56,191 nt of DNA from the NCBI GenBank assembly GCA_021776805.1, contig JAJFFD010000112.1:1-56191 (forward strand), in the 5' to 3' direction. The first letter of the stretch is position 1. Every line of letters starts with the position of its first letter. Source of the DNA: Planctomycetota bacterium. Lineage in GTDB: Bacteria > Planctomycetota > UBA1135 > UBA2386. Position numbers and translations under genes: made by a program. The notes below the pieces were generated by a model. The model did no database searches. It was not told the origin of the DNA and worked only from the letters and a program-made list of their open reading frames with translations. Below are positions 32,208 through 39,546 of the stretch, piece by piece.

Positions 32208-34337
32208 TTAGAAGCTGTTGGTCGGGGGGGTACTTGCCTCGGACTCGCTCCCACCGGGTGCTGAGTCACTGAGGTCAGTTGTAGAATCTTGTTGGTTCGC
32301 CGGCGGGTCCGTATCCAGGGTGACCACCACTCGGTTGCCTTCCACCTCGATCACCTTGATCGGGCTCGCCTTCTCGATCATCTCGCCGCGGGTCACCACA
32401 TCCACTCGCTTGCCGGCGAGGATGGCGAAGCCTGCGGGTCGAAGGTCCGAGCTGGCCTCACCCCGCTGGTCCATATGGCCGCTGAGATCCGGCTCCTGCC
32501 CCCCATGGCGCATTCTGGCCTGCTCATCACCGGAGAGGATGAGCGCCCTACCGAAGCGCGTATTGGGCAGGTACTTGATCGCACCGTAGGCCGCAGCGGC
32601 GGCGCCTCCAAGGCTGATGATCAGAAAGGAAATGCCGGTGCCAGGACCGTAGTCCAGGAAGGCGAGGAAGATGGCGGTCGAGAAGGAGACCGCAGCACAG
32701 ATGGAGAGGACGCCGAAGGAAACAAAGAAGACCTCGGCGATGACCAGACCGATGCCGACGATCACCAGAAAGGCGAGCAGGCCGATGTCAGCGACGCCAC
32801 TCTCCGCACCTTCCTCCTTGTCGCCAGTCTCGCAGGATTCGACGACGATGCGGTTGCCTTGGATCTCGACCACGCGCACCGCCTGGCCCTTCTCAATCCA
32901 GCCGCCCTGACTGACCACGTCATAGCGGTCCGCGCCCAGGTTGGCGCTGCCTGCCGGTCGCAGGTCGGTCAGGGTCACCCCCTCGACACCGGCGAGGGCA
33001 AGGCGCGGCATTTCGTCCGCGGTGAAGCGCGTGGATGTGCCGGTGAGCTTCTCCGGTGGGGACAGCAGGATGCGGTTGAACCAGGGAATCCGCGGCATGT
33101 AGCGACTGAGCACGACCGCCCCGGCGATCACCAAGACGATCAGCCAGAACATGTCGAGCACGTTGCTCTGGAGGATGTTCACCTCCGCCGCGTTCTCCGG
33201 GATCACGAAGTGTTGCTGCGAGAGGATCAGGGCGAAGACCACCGAGATGAATCCGGCCAGGCCGAAAATGAAGGTGCCGGGCAAGACCAGGATCTCGACA
33301 AAGATGCAGGTCAGTCCCAGGCCGAAGAGGAGGATCTCGGTCCAGTCCGCCAATCCCACCAAATAGCTACTGAAGAAGCCCAGGCCGATGAGCAGAACCC
33401 CCATCACTCCCGGGACAAAGATTCCCGGGGTCTTGGCTTCGATGACCAGGAGGAGAAAGCCCAGGACGAAGAGCACGGGCTTGAAGCCATCCAGCCAGGC
33501 GACGGTGGCCTCGGACCAATTGGGTTCGAGCCGGTCAGGGAGGCTGACTCCGAACTCCTCCCGCACCATCTCTTCCAGGGTCCCATAGGTGCCGGATGAG
33601 AAACCGAATTCCAATGCCTCTCCTGCAGTCAGGGAGATGGGCGACTGCTGGCTGATGGGTTGCTGAGAGATGATCTCCACCGATTCATCGCTCTCCAGAG
33701 CGGCCACCCTATCGGCGGACATGAGCTTGCGCTGCTCCAGCCCGTTGGCCTGACGCAGCGTCACCTCGATCACCCGCATGTCCGGATCCACCATGGCTTC
33801 ACCCAGGAGGAGGAGATCCTCCGTGTGGCCAGGCCGGAGCTCCAGGAGGGCCCGCACCTTGGTGCGCATGGCCGAGTAGCTCTTGCGACGCACGTCCGCG
33901 TCCGGAATGTCTACCACGCCAGTCGGGCCCATGATCACCGGCGTAATGGCGCCGATGCTGCTGCGCTCGGCCATGTACGTGCGCTTGCAGGAGAAGGCGA
34001 TGTAGGCGCCGGCGGAGAATGCCTCGTTTGAAACGTAGGCAACCGTGATCACATTGCTGGCCGAGAGCCTTTTCAGGGCCGATTCGATCTGATTCATGGA
34101 ATCGATGAGCCCCCCAGGGGTGTCGATATCCAGAACCAGGGCCTGGTAGCTACCCGCCTCGACCACCCGCAGAGCTCGGTGCACGAAGGCCACCGTGGGC
34201 TGGTCGATCATCCCACTGATCTTGGCTACCAGGACGCCGTCCTGACTGGGCTTCTGAGGCTGGTTCGGATCCCGAGACCCACCTGAATCACAGGCCAGTA
34301 GGAAGAGAAGGGGCAAAAGTCCCAGGAATCGAATCAT
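32208..34337 (-). CDS. nfeD: Long NfeD-type membrane serine protease with two OB modules
   Basis: A 709-residue protein. The frame runs upstream to 34460, but the ATG at 34337 starts a lipoprotein signal (MIRFLGLLPLLFLLAC, Cys16). Residues about 35-220 form the ClpP-class domain with DTPGG (72-76) and the Ser108 motif FSAGAYIAF. A multi-TM region follows at about 300-460. Two C-terminal NfeD OB modules are present, each starting LRPAG and ending GNR(I/V)VV, at about residues 480-550 and 645-690, with a further TM block between them. Most NfeD proteins have one OB module, so the duplication is unusual. It is coupled to floA. Confidence 0.9.
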   Translation of the reverse strand: MIRFLGLLPLLFLLACDSGGSRDPNQPQKPSQDGVLVAKISGMIDQPTVAFVHRALRVVEAGSYQALVLDIDTPGGLIDSMNQIESALKRLSASNVITVAYVSNEAFSAGAYIAFSCKRTYMAERSSIGAITPVIMGPTGVVDIPDADVRRKSYSAMRTKVRALLELRPGHTEDLLLLGEAMVDPDMRVIEVTLRQANGLEQRKLMSADRVAALESDESVEIISQQPISQQSPISLTAGEALEFGFSSGTYGTLEEMVREEFGVSLPDRLEPNWSEATVAWLDGFKPVLFVLGFLLLVIEAKTPGIFVPGVMGVLLIGLGFFSSYLVGLADWTEILLFGLGLTCIFVEILVLPGTFIFGLAGFISVVFALILSQQHFVIPENAAEVNILQSNVLDMFWLIVLVIAGAVVLSRYMPRIPWFNRILLSPPEKLTGTSTRFTADEMPRLALAGVEGVTLTDLRPAGSANLGADRYDVVSQGGWIEKGQAVRVVEIQGNRIVVESCETGDKEEGAESGVADIGLLAFLVIVGIGLVIAEVFFVSFGVLSICAAVSFSTAIFLAFLDYGPGTGISFLIISLGGAAAAAYGAIKYLPNTRFGRALILSGDEQARMRHGGQEPDLSGHMDQRGEASSDLRPAGFAILAGKRVDVVTRGEMIEKASPIKVIEVEGNRVVVTLDTDPPANQQDSTTDLSDSAPGGSESEASTPPTNSF

Positions 34338-34586
34338 CTTGCAGGTTCTTCGGCGCTCGCTGGCTGACGGATGCCAGCTTCCCACCACATTAGGCAGGGA
34401 GCTCCTCTGCCAACCCGAAATGTGGGTAATCATGATACTTCCGGGAGGCTCCCGAATCATTCACCATGACTTTTCGCTCCTTGCAGTGAAAGCTGAATAG
34501 CGAGGGAGCTGAAAGGTTGGTCAACTACCGAGGCCGGTCAAAATCCCCGAAGAAGCGAAGGATTTCATATCGGTCAGGGAGACAGC

Positions 34587-35387
34587 ATGAGCGAGAACGC
34601 GACGGAAGATCTGAAGAGCCAAGAAGACCCCCCCCAGCCGACGAGCGTCATCATTCGTCCCTGGCCCAAGGTGGTCTTCCTCTACCCCACCTTCGTCTGT
34701 GCCACCCTCTTCTGGTTCATCGCCCTTTTCACCCAACCGGGGGAGACTGGGAGCGTCGAAGCCCCAGTGCAAATCGAGCAGGGAACGGTGCCGGGCCAGC
34801 CGACTGAAGACGGGGCAGAGACCGCGCCCGAAGAGGGCCACTCGAGTCTCGGCAACATCTTCATGATCGTCTTTTTCATCAACCTGCTGGTCTTCAGCTT
34901 CGACTTTTCCCGGATCAAGTCGATCACCATCGTCATCGGCATCATCGCTCTGGTCCTGGGTCTGGGCTGGGCAGACTCCCAGTGGGAAGTACTCGGCAGC
35001 GTCAAGAATGTCATGGCGGGCATCAACATCCAGATGAACGCCCAGTTCTACGGATTCATGAGCGGCTTCCTCGCCCTTCTCCTCCTGATGGTCCTGATCA
35101 ACACGCGCTTCAACTACTATGAAGTGAACCACCGGGAGATCCTGCACCATCACGGCTATCTCGGCGACATCACCCGCATGCCCACCGCCGGCATCCATCT
35201 GAACAAAGAGATTTACGACCTGATGGAGTACCTACTGCTGCGTAGCGGACGGCTGATCTTTTATGCGGCCGGCAAGCGCGAAGCAGTCGTCATCGACAAT
35301 GTGATCAACGTCAACAAGATCGAGACGCGCATCAAGGATCTGCTCAGCGTGCTGGCTGTGCGAGTCTCGGACCAGGCTTACGAATAG
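34587..35387 (+). CDS. Four-TM membrane protein of unknown function
   Basis: A 266-residue inner-membrane protein. AGGGAG precedes the ATG at 34587 at good spacing. A first TM is FLYPTFVCATLFWFIALF; then a Pro/Glu-rich loop; then two close TM segments (NIFMIVFFINLLVFSFDFS, ITIVIGIIALVLGLGWA); then a fourth (GFLALLLLMVLINTRF) and a ~90-residue C-terminal cytoplasmic domain with YYEVNHREILHHHGYLGDIT and ending VLAVRVSDQAY. I do not recognise the family. It diverges from the nfeD operon (249-nt shared gap) and ends 11 nt before the convergent lepB stop. Confidence 0.78.
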   Translation: MSENATEDLKSQEDPPQPTSVIIRPWPKVVFLYPTFVCATLFWFIALFTQPGETGSVEAPVQIEQGTVPGQPTEDGAETAPEEGHSSLGNIFMIVFFINLLVFSFDFSRIKSITIVIGIIALVLGLGWADSQWEVLGSVKNVMAGINIQMNAQFYGFMSGFLALLLLMVLINTRFNYYEVNHREILHHHGYLGDITRMPTAGIHLNKEIYDLMEYLLLRSGRLIFYAAGKREAVVIDNVINVNKIETRIKDLLSVLAVRVSDQAYE

Positions 35388-35398
35388 CCCAACCCTGC

Positions 35399-36049
35399 CT
35401 AGAGCAGAGCAACTCGATCCAGAGGCCAAAAACGGAGCCGCACCTTGCCCTTGAGCAGGGAAGCCTTGACCAGACCGAACTCCCGCGAGTCCGAGCTCAC
35501 CGGGCGATTGTCGCCGAGCACAAAGAAATAGCCCGGCCGGACATGAAAGGTGCGCGTGCTGTCGTGGTCATGAATCGGCCCGAAGGACTCGTCGATGACC
35601 TCACCATTCACCATGAGGTTGCCAGCTTGGAGACAGATGTCGTCGCCGGGGAGCCCAACCACGCGCTTCACATAGTCGACGCTGGGATCCTTGGGGTTTT
35701 GCAAGACCACCACATCGAAGCGGGCCACGTCCTGAAAGCTGTAACTGACGCGATCCACAACGAGGCGATCTCCATCCACGAGTGCCGGCTGCATGGAGTG
35801 CCCACGGACCACCGAGATCTGCAGGATGAAGATGTGGAGGAAGACGACAATCAAACTGCCGCGAAGCAGGTCATAGCCGAATCGCCGGCCGAAGCTCCGG
35901 CCAGGAGATTCATCCTCAGGCTCAGGACCAGCCAGCTCTGGCTCCAGGTCTACGAAACCGACCAAGTCATCGCGGGCTTGCGTATTCGCGAGGAGCTCTT
36001 CGGAACCGACTTGCGGCTCCAGAACCAGCTCTTTGGTCCCTACTGCCAT
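35399..36049 (-). CDS. lepB: Signal peptidase I
   Basis: A 216-residue type I signal peptidase. One TM segment (LLRGSLIVVFLHIFILQIS) precedes the catalytic Ser motif GHSMQPAL. Box D with the catalytic Lys is DYVKRVVGLPGD, and box E is GDNRPVSSDSREFG. The N-terminus has an unusual ~40-residue acidic leader. The start is chosen at the ATG at 36049; a TTG at 36094 is possible. No Shine-Dalgarno is visible at either. It cleaves signal peptides of exported proteins at the membrane. It ends convergent with the preceding membrane protein gene. Confidence 0.92.
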   Translation of the reverse strand: MAVGTKELVLEPQVGSEELLANTQARDDLVGFVDLEPELAGPEPEDESPGRSFGRRFGYDLLRGSLIVVFLHIFILQISVVRGHSMQPALVDGDRLVVDRVSYSFQDVARFDVVVLQNPKDPSVDYVKRVVGLPGDDICLQAGNLMVNGEVIDESFGPIHDHDSTRTFHVRPGYFFVLGDNRPVSSDSREFGLVKASLLKGKVRLRFWPLDRVALL

Positions 36050-36154
36050 AGGAATGCATATCGGGCTTCCCGACGGAAGAACTGGAGCGAGCAAGTCTGC
36101 GATTCAGTGAGGCTGGTCTCTTCCGAGAATGATCTGGCCTTCTTTCAAGTACCT

Positions 36155-37039
36155 ATGAGCACCCCGAGCGCACCAGGCTTCCTCTCACAGGAACGCACCC
36201 GACGCAAGATTCTCAGCGATGCCGACCGCATCCCCATGCTGCCGGAGCTTGTGAGCAAGGTGCTCAACCTACTCAGCGCGTCGGATACGGAGCCCGAACT
36301 CCTCGCCAGCGAGCTGGAACAGGACCCGGCCCTGGTCGCCAAGATGCTGGGCCTGGCGAATTCGCCCTTCTACGGCGTGAGTCATCCGGTCTCCACCGTC
36401 AAGCAGGCCATCATGGTGGTCGGCTTTCAGGGCATTCGCACCCTCTTGCTCACCACCGGTTCGTCCGCCCTCCTCGAGGGTGACTATTCTTACTACGGTC
36501 ACGACGAGAAGGGCCTGCTACGCCACTCGCTCACCGTAGCCTTCGCCTGCCGGGAACTGGCCAAGCTCTGCAAACTCCCCGCCTCCCTGCGCGAGGATCT
36601 CTTCGTTGCCGGCCTGCTGCATGACATTGGCAAGATGCTCTTGGCACCCTGCCTCAGCGAGTGTCGAATCTCGCCACAGAGCTTTCCCGGCCCGATCCAC
36701 GAGATGGAACAGAAGCTGATTGGCCTGGACCATACGGAGGCCGGCGCTCTGGTCACCGCCAAGTGGAGTCTGAGTGAGTTCACCGGCGATTGCCTTCGCC
36801 ATCATCACGACGCAACTCTTCTGGATGACAACGAACCCGCTCTCGCTGTGCTCAGACTTTCAGATGCACTCGCCCATGAGCTCGGCTTCGGCTATCGGAA
36901 GGGCGCCGCGCCAGAAGCCATCTACCTGGCCAGCGATCTGAAGGCCCTGAGGCTGGATGAGGGTGAGTGGCAAAGTACGCGCAGCGAACTCGCAGAGTCG
37001 GTGCGCGCGGCCATGTCGACCTCGATCTTCAACGACTGA
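36155..37039 (+). CDS. HDOD-domain signalling protein
   Basis: A 294-residue protein. The frame is open far upstream (to 35543), but that part is antisense to lepB; the ATG at 36155 begins just before the domain. The HDOD core is clear: PMLPELVSKVLNLLSASD, LGLANSPFYGV and VKQAIMVVGFQGIRTLLLTT. Many HDOD proteins lack the HD metal motif, yet here HDIG is intact (FVAGLLHDIGKMLL), followed by DHTEAGALVTAKW. It may therefore retain phosphohydrolase activity or simply a structural motif. The Shine-Dalgarno is weak. It diverges from lepB. Confidence 0.85.
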   Translation: MSTPSAPGFLSQERTRRKILSDADRIPMLPELVSKVLNLLSASDTEPELLASELEQDPALVAKMLGLANSPFYGVSHPVSTVKQAIMVVGFQGIRTLLLTTGSSALLEGDYSYYGHDEKGLLRHSLTVAFACRELAKLCKLPASLREDLFVAGLLHDIGKMLLAPCLSECRISPQSFPGPIHEMEQKLIGLDHTEAGALVTAKWSLSEFTGDCLRHHHDATLLDDNEPALAVLRLSDALAHELGFGYRKGAAPEAIYLASDLKALRLDEGEWQSTRSELAESVRAAMSTSIFND

Positions 37040-37057
37040 GCCCTAGGCCAGCCCGCA

Positions 37058-37441
37058 TCACTTGGCGCTGCTCAGGGTGTAGACCCATATACCCGTGCTG
37101 GTCGCAACGACCACGGCGATCAGGAAGGCTGTCACACAGTATCGGTGCAGCTTTCGCAGGCCCGACCGATTCCCTCGCGCCAGGGCCACCCCGGAGAGCA
37201 GCACCGGCAAGGTGAGTAGGGTCGCCGCATAGGCAAAGTTGAGATGGAAATCGAGCTCCTCACGCGGGAAGTTCCGGCTCGCTACCAACTTCTCAGTCAG
37301 AATGATGGTGACGGCGAGCGCGACCAGGCTGCCGATCGCAGCAGAAAAATGCGTCCTTCTCCGTCGGCGCAATCCTGACCAGAGGGTCAGGAGCAAGAGG
37401 ACGCAGGTGCTGATAAACGCTAGCCAGAAGAGCTGAACCAT
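37058..37441 (-). CDS. Four-TM membrane protein, possibly DUF420-like
   Basis: A 127-residue membrane protein with four hydrophobic segments: WLAFISTCVLLLLTLWSG, AAIGSLVALAVTIILTEKL, FAYAATLLTLPVLLSGVAL and CVTAFLIAVVVATSTGIWVY. The His pattern (RTHFS, DFHLNFAYA, LHRYC) recalls DUF420-type membrane proteins, but this is tentative. The ATG at 37441 has GGAGGGG directly upstream with short spacing; a TTG at 37483 is an alternative. It diverges from ribH. Confidence 0.7.
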   Translation of the reverse strand: MVQLFWLAFISTCVLLLLTLWSGLRRRRRTHFSAAIGSLVALAVTIILTEKLVASRNFPREELDFHLNFAYAATLLTLPVLLSGVALARGNRSGLRKLHRYCVTAFLIAVVVATSTGIWVYTLSSAK

Positions 37442-37490
37442 CCCCTCCGGATCATGGCGAAGCCAATGCTTGCGAGGAAGCAATTCCTGC

Positions 37491-37496
37491 TAGGAT
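37491..37496 (+). promoter_or_regulatory. -10-like TAGGAT box before ribH
   Basis: GCTAGGAT ends at 37496 and the ribH ATG begins at 37503. An imperfect -35, TTGCGA, is at 37470-37475 (15-nt spacer, short). The ribH mRNA may be leaderless. Confidence 0.3.
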
Positions 37497-37502
37497 GGGC
37501 GC

Positions 37503-37988
37503 ATGCCAGAGCTCATTCGCGCTCAACCTACAGGGACAGGCCGGAAGGTGGCCATTGCCGTCAGCCGCTTCAATGCGAAGGTCACCGACCTGCTCCTCGC
37601 AGGCGCCTGCAAGACGCTGCAGGAACAGGGCTGCTCCCCCGAGATGCTGGTGACCGTTTCGGTCCCCGGCGCCCTGGAGCTTCCCATGGCCTGCAAGTGG
37701 CTGGCGGAGAGCGGAAACTTCGATGCCATCGTCGCCCTCGGTGCCGTCATCCGCGGTGAGACCAGCCATTACGATCAGGTCTGCAATGAAGCTGCCCGCG
37801 GTCTCATGGAGATCTCCCTGACAAACTCGATGCCCATCAGCTTCGGGATCCTGACCTGTGAGAACGGGGACCAGGCCTTCGCCCGTGCCGGGGGAGCCAA
37901 GGGAAACAAGGGCTCTGATGCGGCCATGGCAGCTCTGGAGATGCTCTCGCTTCGCGAAGCTCTTGCCAATTCTGCCCCTGGGAGTTGA
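37503..37988 (+). CDS. ribH: 6,7-dimethyl-8-ribityllumazine synthase
   Basis: A 161-residue enzyme of the riboflavin pathway that joins the ribityl-pyrimidine with 3,4-dihydroxy-2-butanone 4-phosphate. The motifs are intact: SRFN, VPGALELP, GAVIRGETSHYDQVCNEAAR and the late GILTCENGDQA. Size is typical. The start has no Shine-Dalgarno but a TAGGAT box 7 nt upstream. It is followed by nusB after 68 nt, the same ribH-nusB pairing seen in many bacteria, then ftsY. Confidence 0.95.
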   Translation: MPELIRAQPTGTGRKVAIAVSRFNAKVTDLLLAGACKTLQEQGCSPEMLVTVSVPGALELPMACKWLAESGNFDAIVALGAVIRGETSHYDQVCNEAARGLMEISLTNSMPISFGILTCENGDQAFARAGGAKGNKGSDAAMAALEMLSLREALANSAPGS

Positions 37989-38056
37989 GTGCCTGGGCCA
38001 GCTTGCTAACCTCTGCTCCCCCTCCGGACCAGCCTGCTCTTTAGACCAGACCCCAA

Positions 38057-38614
38057 ATGCGCCGTCGAACCCGAGCCCGGGAACTCGCAGTACAGTTCCT
38101 CTACCAGTTAGACCTCCGTGGCGAGGAATCTTTGGATTCACTACAAGACTTCCTGGTCTTCGAGTGCAAGGACAACGAGACGCGCATCTTTGCCCGGCAA
38201 TTGATCGATGGCACGCGACGAGAGCTCGCCAACATCGATGCGCTGCTGGCCACCGTCGCCCGCAACTGGGATCTCAAACGGATGGCGGCGATCGATCGCA
38301 ATGTGCTGCGCATGGCGATTCACGAGATGTTCTCCTGCCATGACATCCCCCCGAAGGTGACCATCAACGAGGCCATCGAAATCGGCAAGAAGTTCTCGAC
38401 CATCAACTCGGGAGCCTTCATCAACGGCATTCTGGACCGGGTGCATCTCGATCACCTGGATGCTTCCGGTAGGGTGACGCCAGGGCTGAAGGCCGGCGCC
38501 GCAGCGCTCGAGCCGACGGCGATCGTCGAGCAGGTGGTCGTCGAGCAGGTGGTCGTCGAGCAGGCAGCGGAAGCCGACACTCAGGCTGAAGAAGGACCGG
38601 CGCTCAGTAGCTGA
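38057..38614 (+). CDS. nusB: Transcription antitermination factor NusB with repeat tail
   Basis: A 185-residue protein. Residues about 1-137 are a standard NusB helical domain (RRRTRARELAVQFLYQLDL, IDRNVLRMAIHEMFS, NEAIEIGKKFS and FINGILDRV). A non-conserved tail adds about 48 residues with three copies of VVEQV-type units and an acidic end. The tail is encoded by a 15-nt tandem repeat (38522-38566). NusB works in rRNA antitermination with NusE. Its stop overlaps the ftsY start (TGATG), so the two are coupled. Confidence 0.93.
   Translation: MRRRTRARELAVQFLYQLDLRGEESLDSLQDFLVFECKDNETRIFARQLIDGTRRELANIDALLATVARNWDLKRMAAIDRNVLRMAIHEMFSCHDIPPKVTINEAIEIGKKFSTINSGAFINGILDRVHLDHLDASGRVTPGLKAGAAALEPTAIVEQVVVEQVVVEQAAEADTQAEEGPALSS
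38522..38566 (+). repeat. Three tandem 15-nt units in nusB
   Basis: Units of the form (a/g)tcgtcgagcaggt(g), at 38522-38536, 38537-38551 and 38552-38566, encode (I/V)VEQV repeats in the NusB tail. Near-identity at the DNA level suggests recent slippage. Confidence 0.85.
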
Positions 38615-39546
38615 TGGTTCTCGGCAGGATTTTCTCCGGCCTCGCGCGGACCAGGGAACGCTTCGCCTCGGGACTCGGTCGCCTCCTCGGCATCAATCGC
38701 CAGCTCGACGAGGACTTCCTCGATGAGCTCGAGGAGATCCTCTACACCGCGGACTTGGGGAGCACAGGGACAGAAATCGTCGACGAACTCAAGGAGGCCT
38801 ACCGCAAGAAGGAGATCTCCGAGAGCGCCGCGGTCTTGCCCTTCCTGCGCAGTCAGCTCCTCGATCGATTGCACGGCTGCGAAGGCACACTCGCTCAGGC
38901 ACAGTCCGGTCCGACGGTAATTCTCGTCGTCGGCGTGAACGGCTCGGGCAAGACCACATCCATCGCCAAACTGGCAGCGCGCCTGCACAAGGCTGGACAC
39001 AAGGTAATCCTCGGCGCCGGCGATACCTTCCGCGCCGCCGCTGTCGAACAGCTCAGCCTATGGGCGGATCGCCTCGGCATTCCCATCATCAAGCAGGACA
39101 CCGGCGCTGACCCGGCAGCGGTTGCCTACGACGCGGTCTCTGCTGCCGTCTCACGCAACGTGGATTACTTGATTCTGGACACCGCGGGACGCTTGCACAC
39201 GCAGAAGAACCTCATGGCCGAACTCGCCAAGGTAGTCCGCGTTCTGCGCAAGCAGATCCCTGATGCCCCCCACGAGACTCTGCAGGTTCTCGACGCGACG
39301 ACCGGTCAAAATGCCATCCGCCAGGCCAAGGAATTCAGTCAAACCGCAGGCGTCACGGGCATGATCTTGGCGAAGATGGATGGCACCGCCAAGGGCGGCG
39401 CTGTCTTTGGGATACGCCGAGAACTCCCCCTGCCGGTCAAGTTCATCGGCGTCGGTGAAGGCATCGAGGACATGGAACCCTTTGCTGCCGAGGATTTTGT
39501 CGACGCGATCTTGAGCTTCGACGGGGAATCCGCCGGGAAGCGCTGA
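38614..39546 (+). CDS. ftsY: Signal recognition particle receptor FtsY
   Basis: A 310-residue SRP GTPase receptor with an N domain (residues about 1-85) and a G domain. G1 is GVNGSGKTTSIAKLA, the FtsY DTFRAAA follows, G3 is LDTAGRLHT, and the KMDGTAKGG element is present, followed by GVGEGIEDMEPF and the ending. It lacks the long acidic A domain of E. coli FtsY, which is common. It overlaps nusB and the next gene (TGATG at 39544-39548). It targets SRP-bound ribosomes to the membrane. Confidence 0.95.
   Translation: MVLGRIFSGLARTRERFASGLGRLLGINRQLDEDFLDELEEILYTADLGSTGTEIVDELKEAYRKKEISESAAVLPFLRSQLLDRLHGCEGTLAQAQSGPTVILVVGVNGSGKTTSIAKLAARLHKAGHKVILGAGDTFRAAAVEQLSLWADRLGIPIIKQDTGADPAAVAYDAVSAAVSRNVDYLILDTAGRLHTQKNLMAELAKVVRVLRKQIPDAPHETLQVLDATTGQNAIRQAKEFSQTAGVTGMILAKMDGTAKGGAVFGIRRELPLPVKFIGVGEGIEDMEPFAAEDFVDAILSFDGESAGKR

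Noticed and set aside
32289-33599. 436-codon open frame antisense to nfeD
   Set aside because: Charged, repetitive shadow of a GC-rich gene with clear NfeD motifs.
35543-36154. Upstream extension of the HDOD gene
   Set aside because: It is antisense to lepB; the ATG at 36155 begins just before the HDOD domain.
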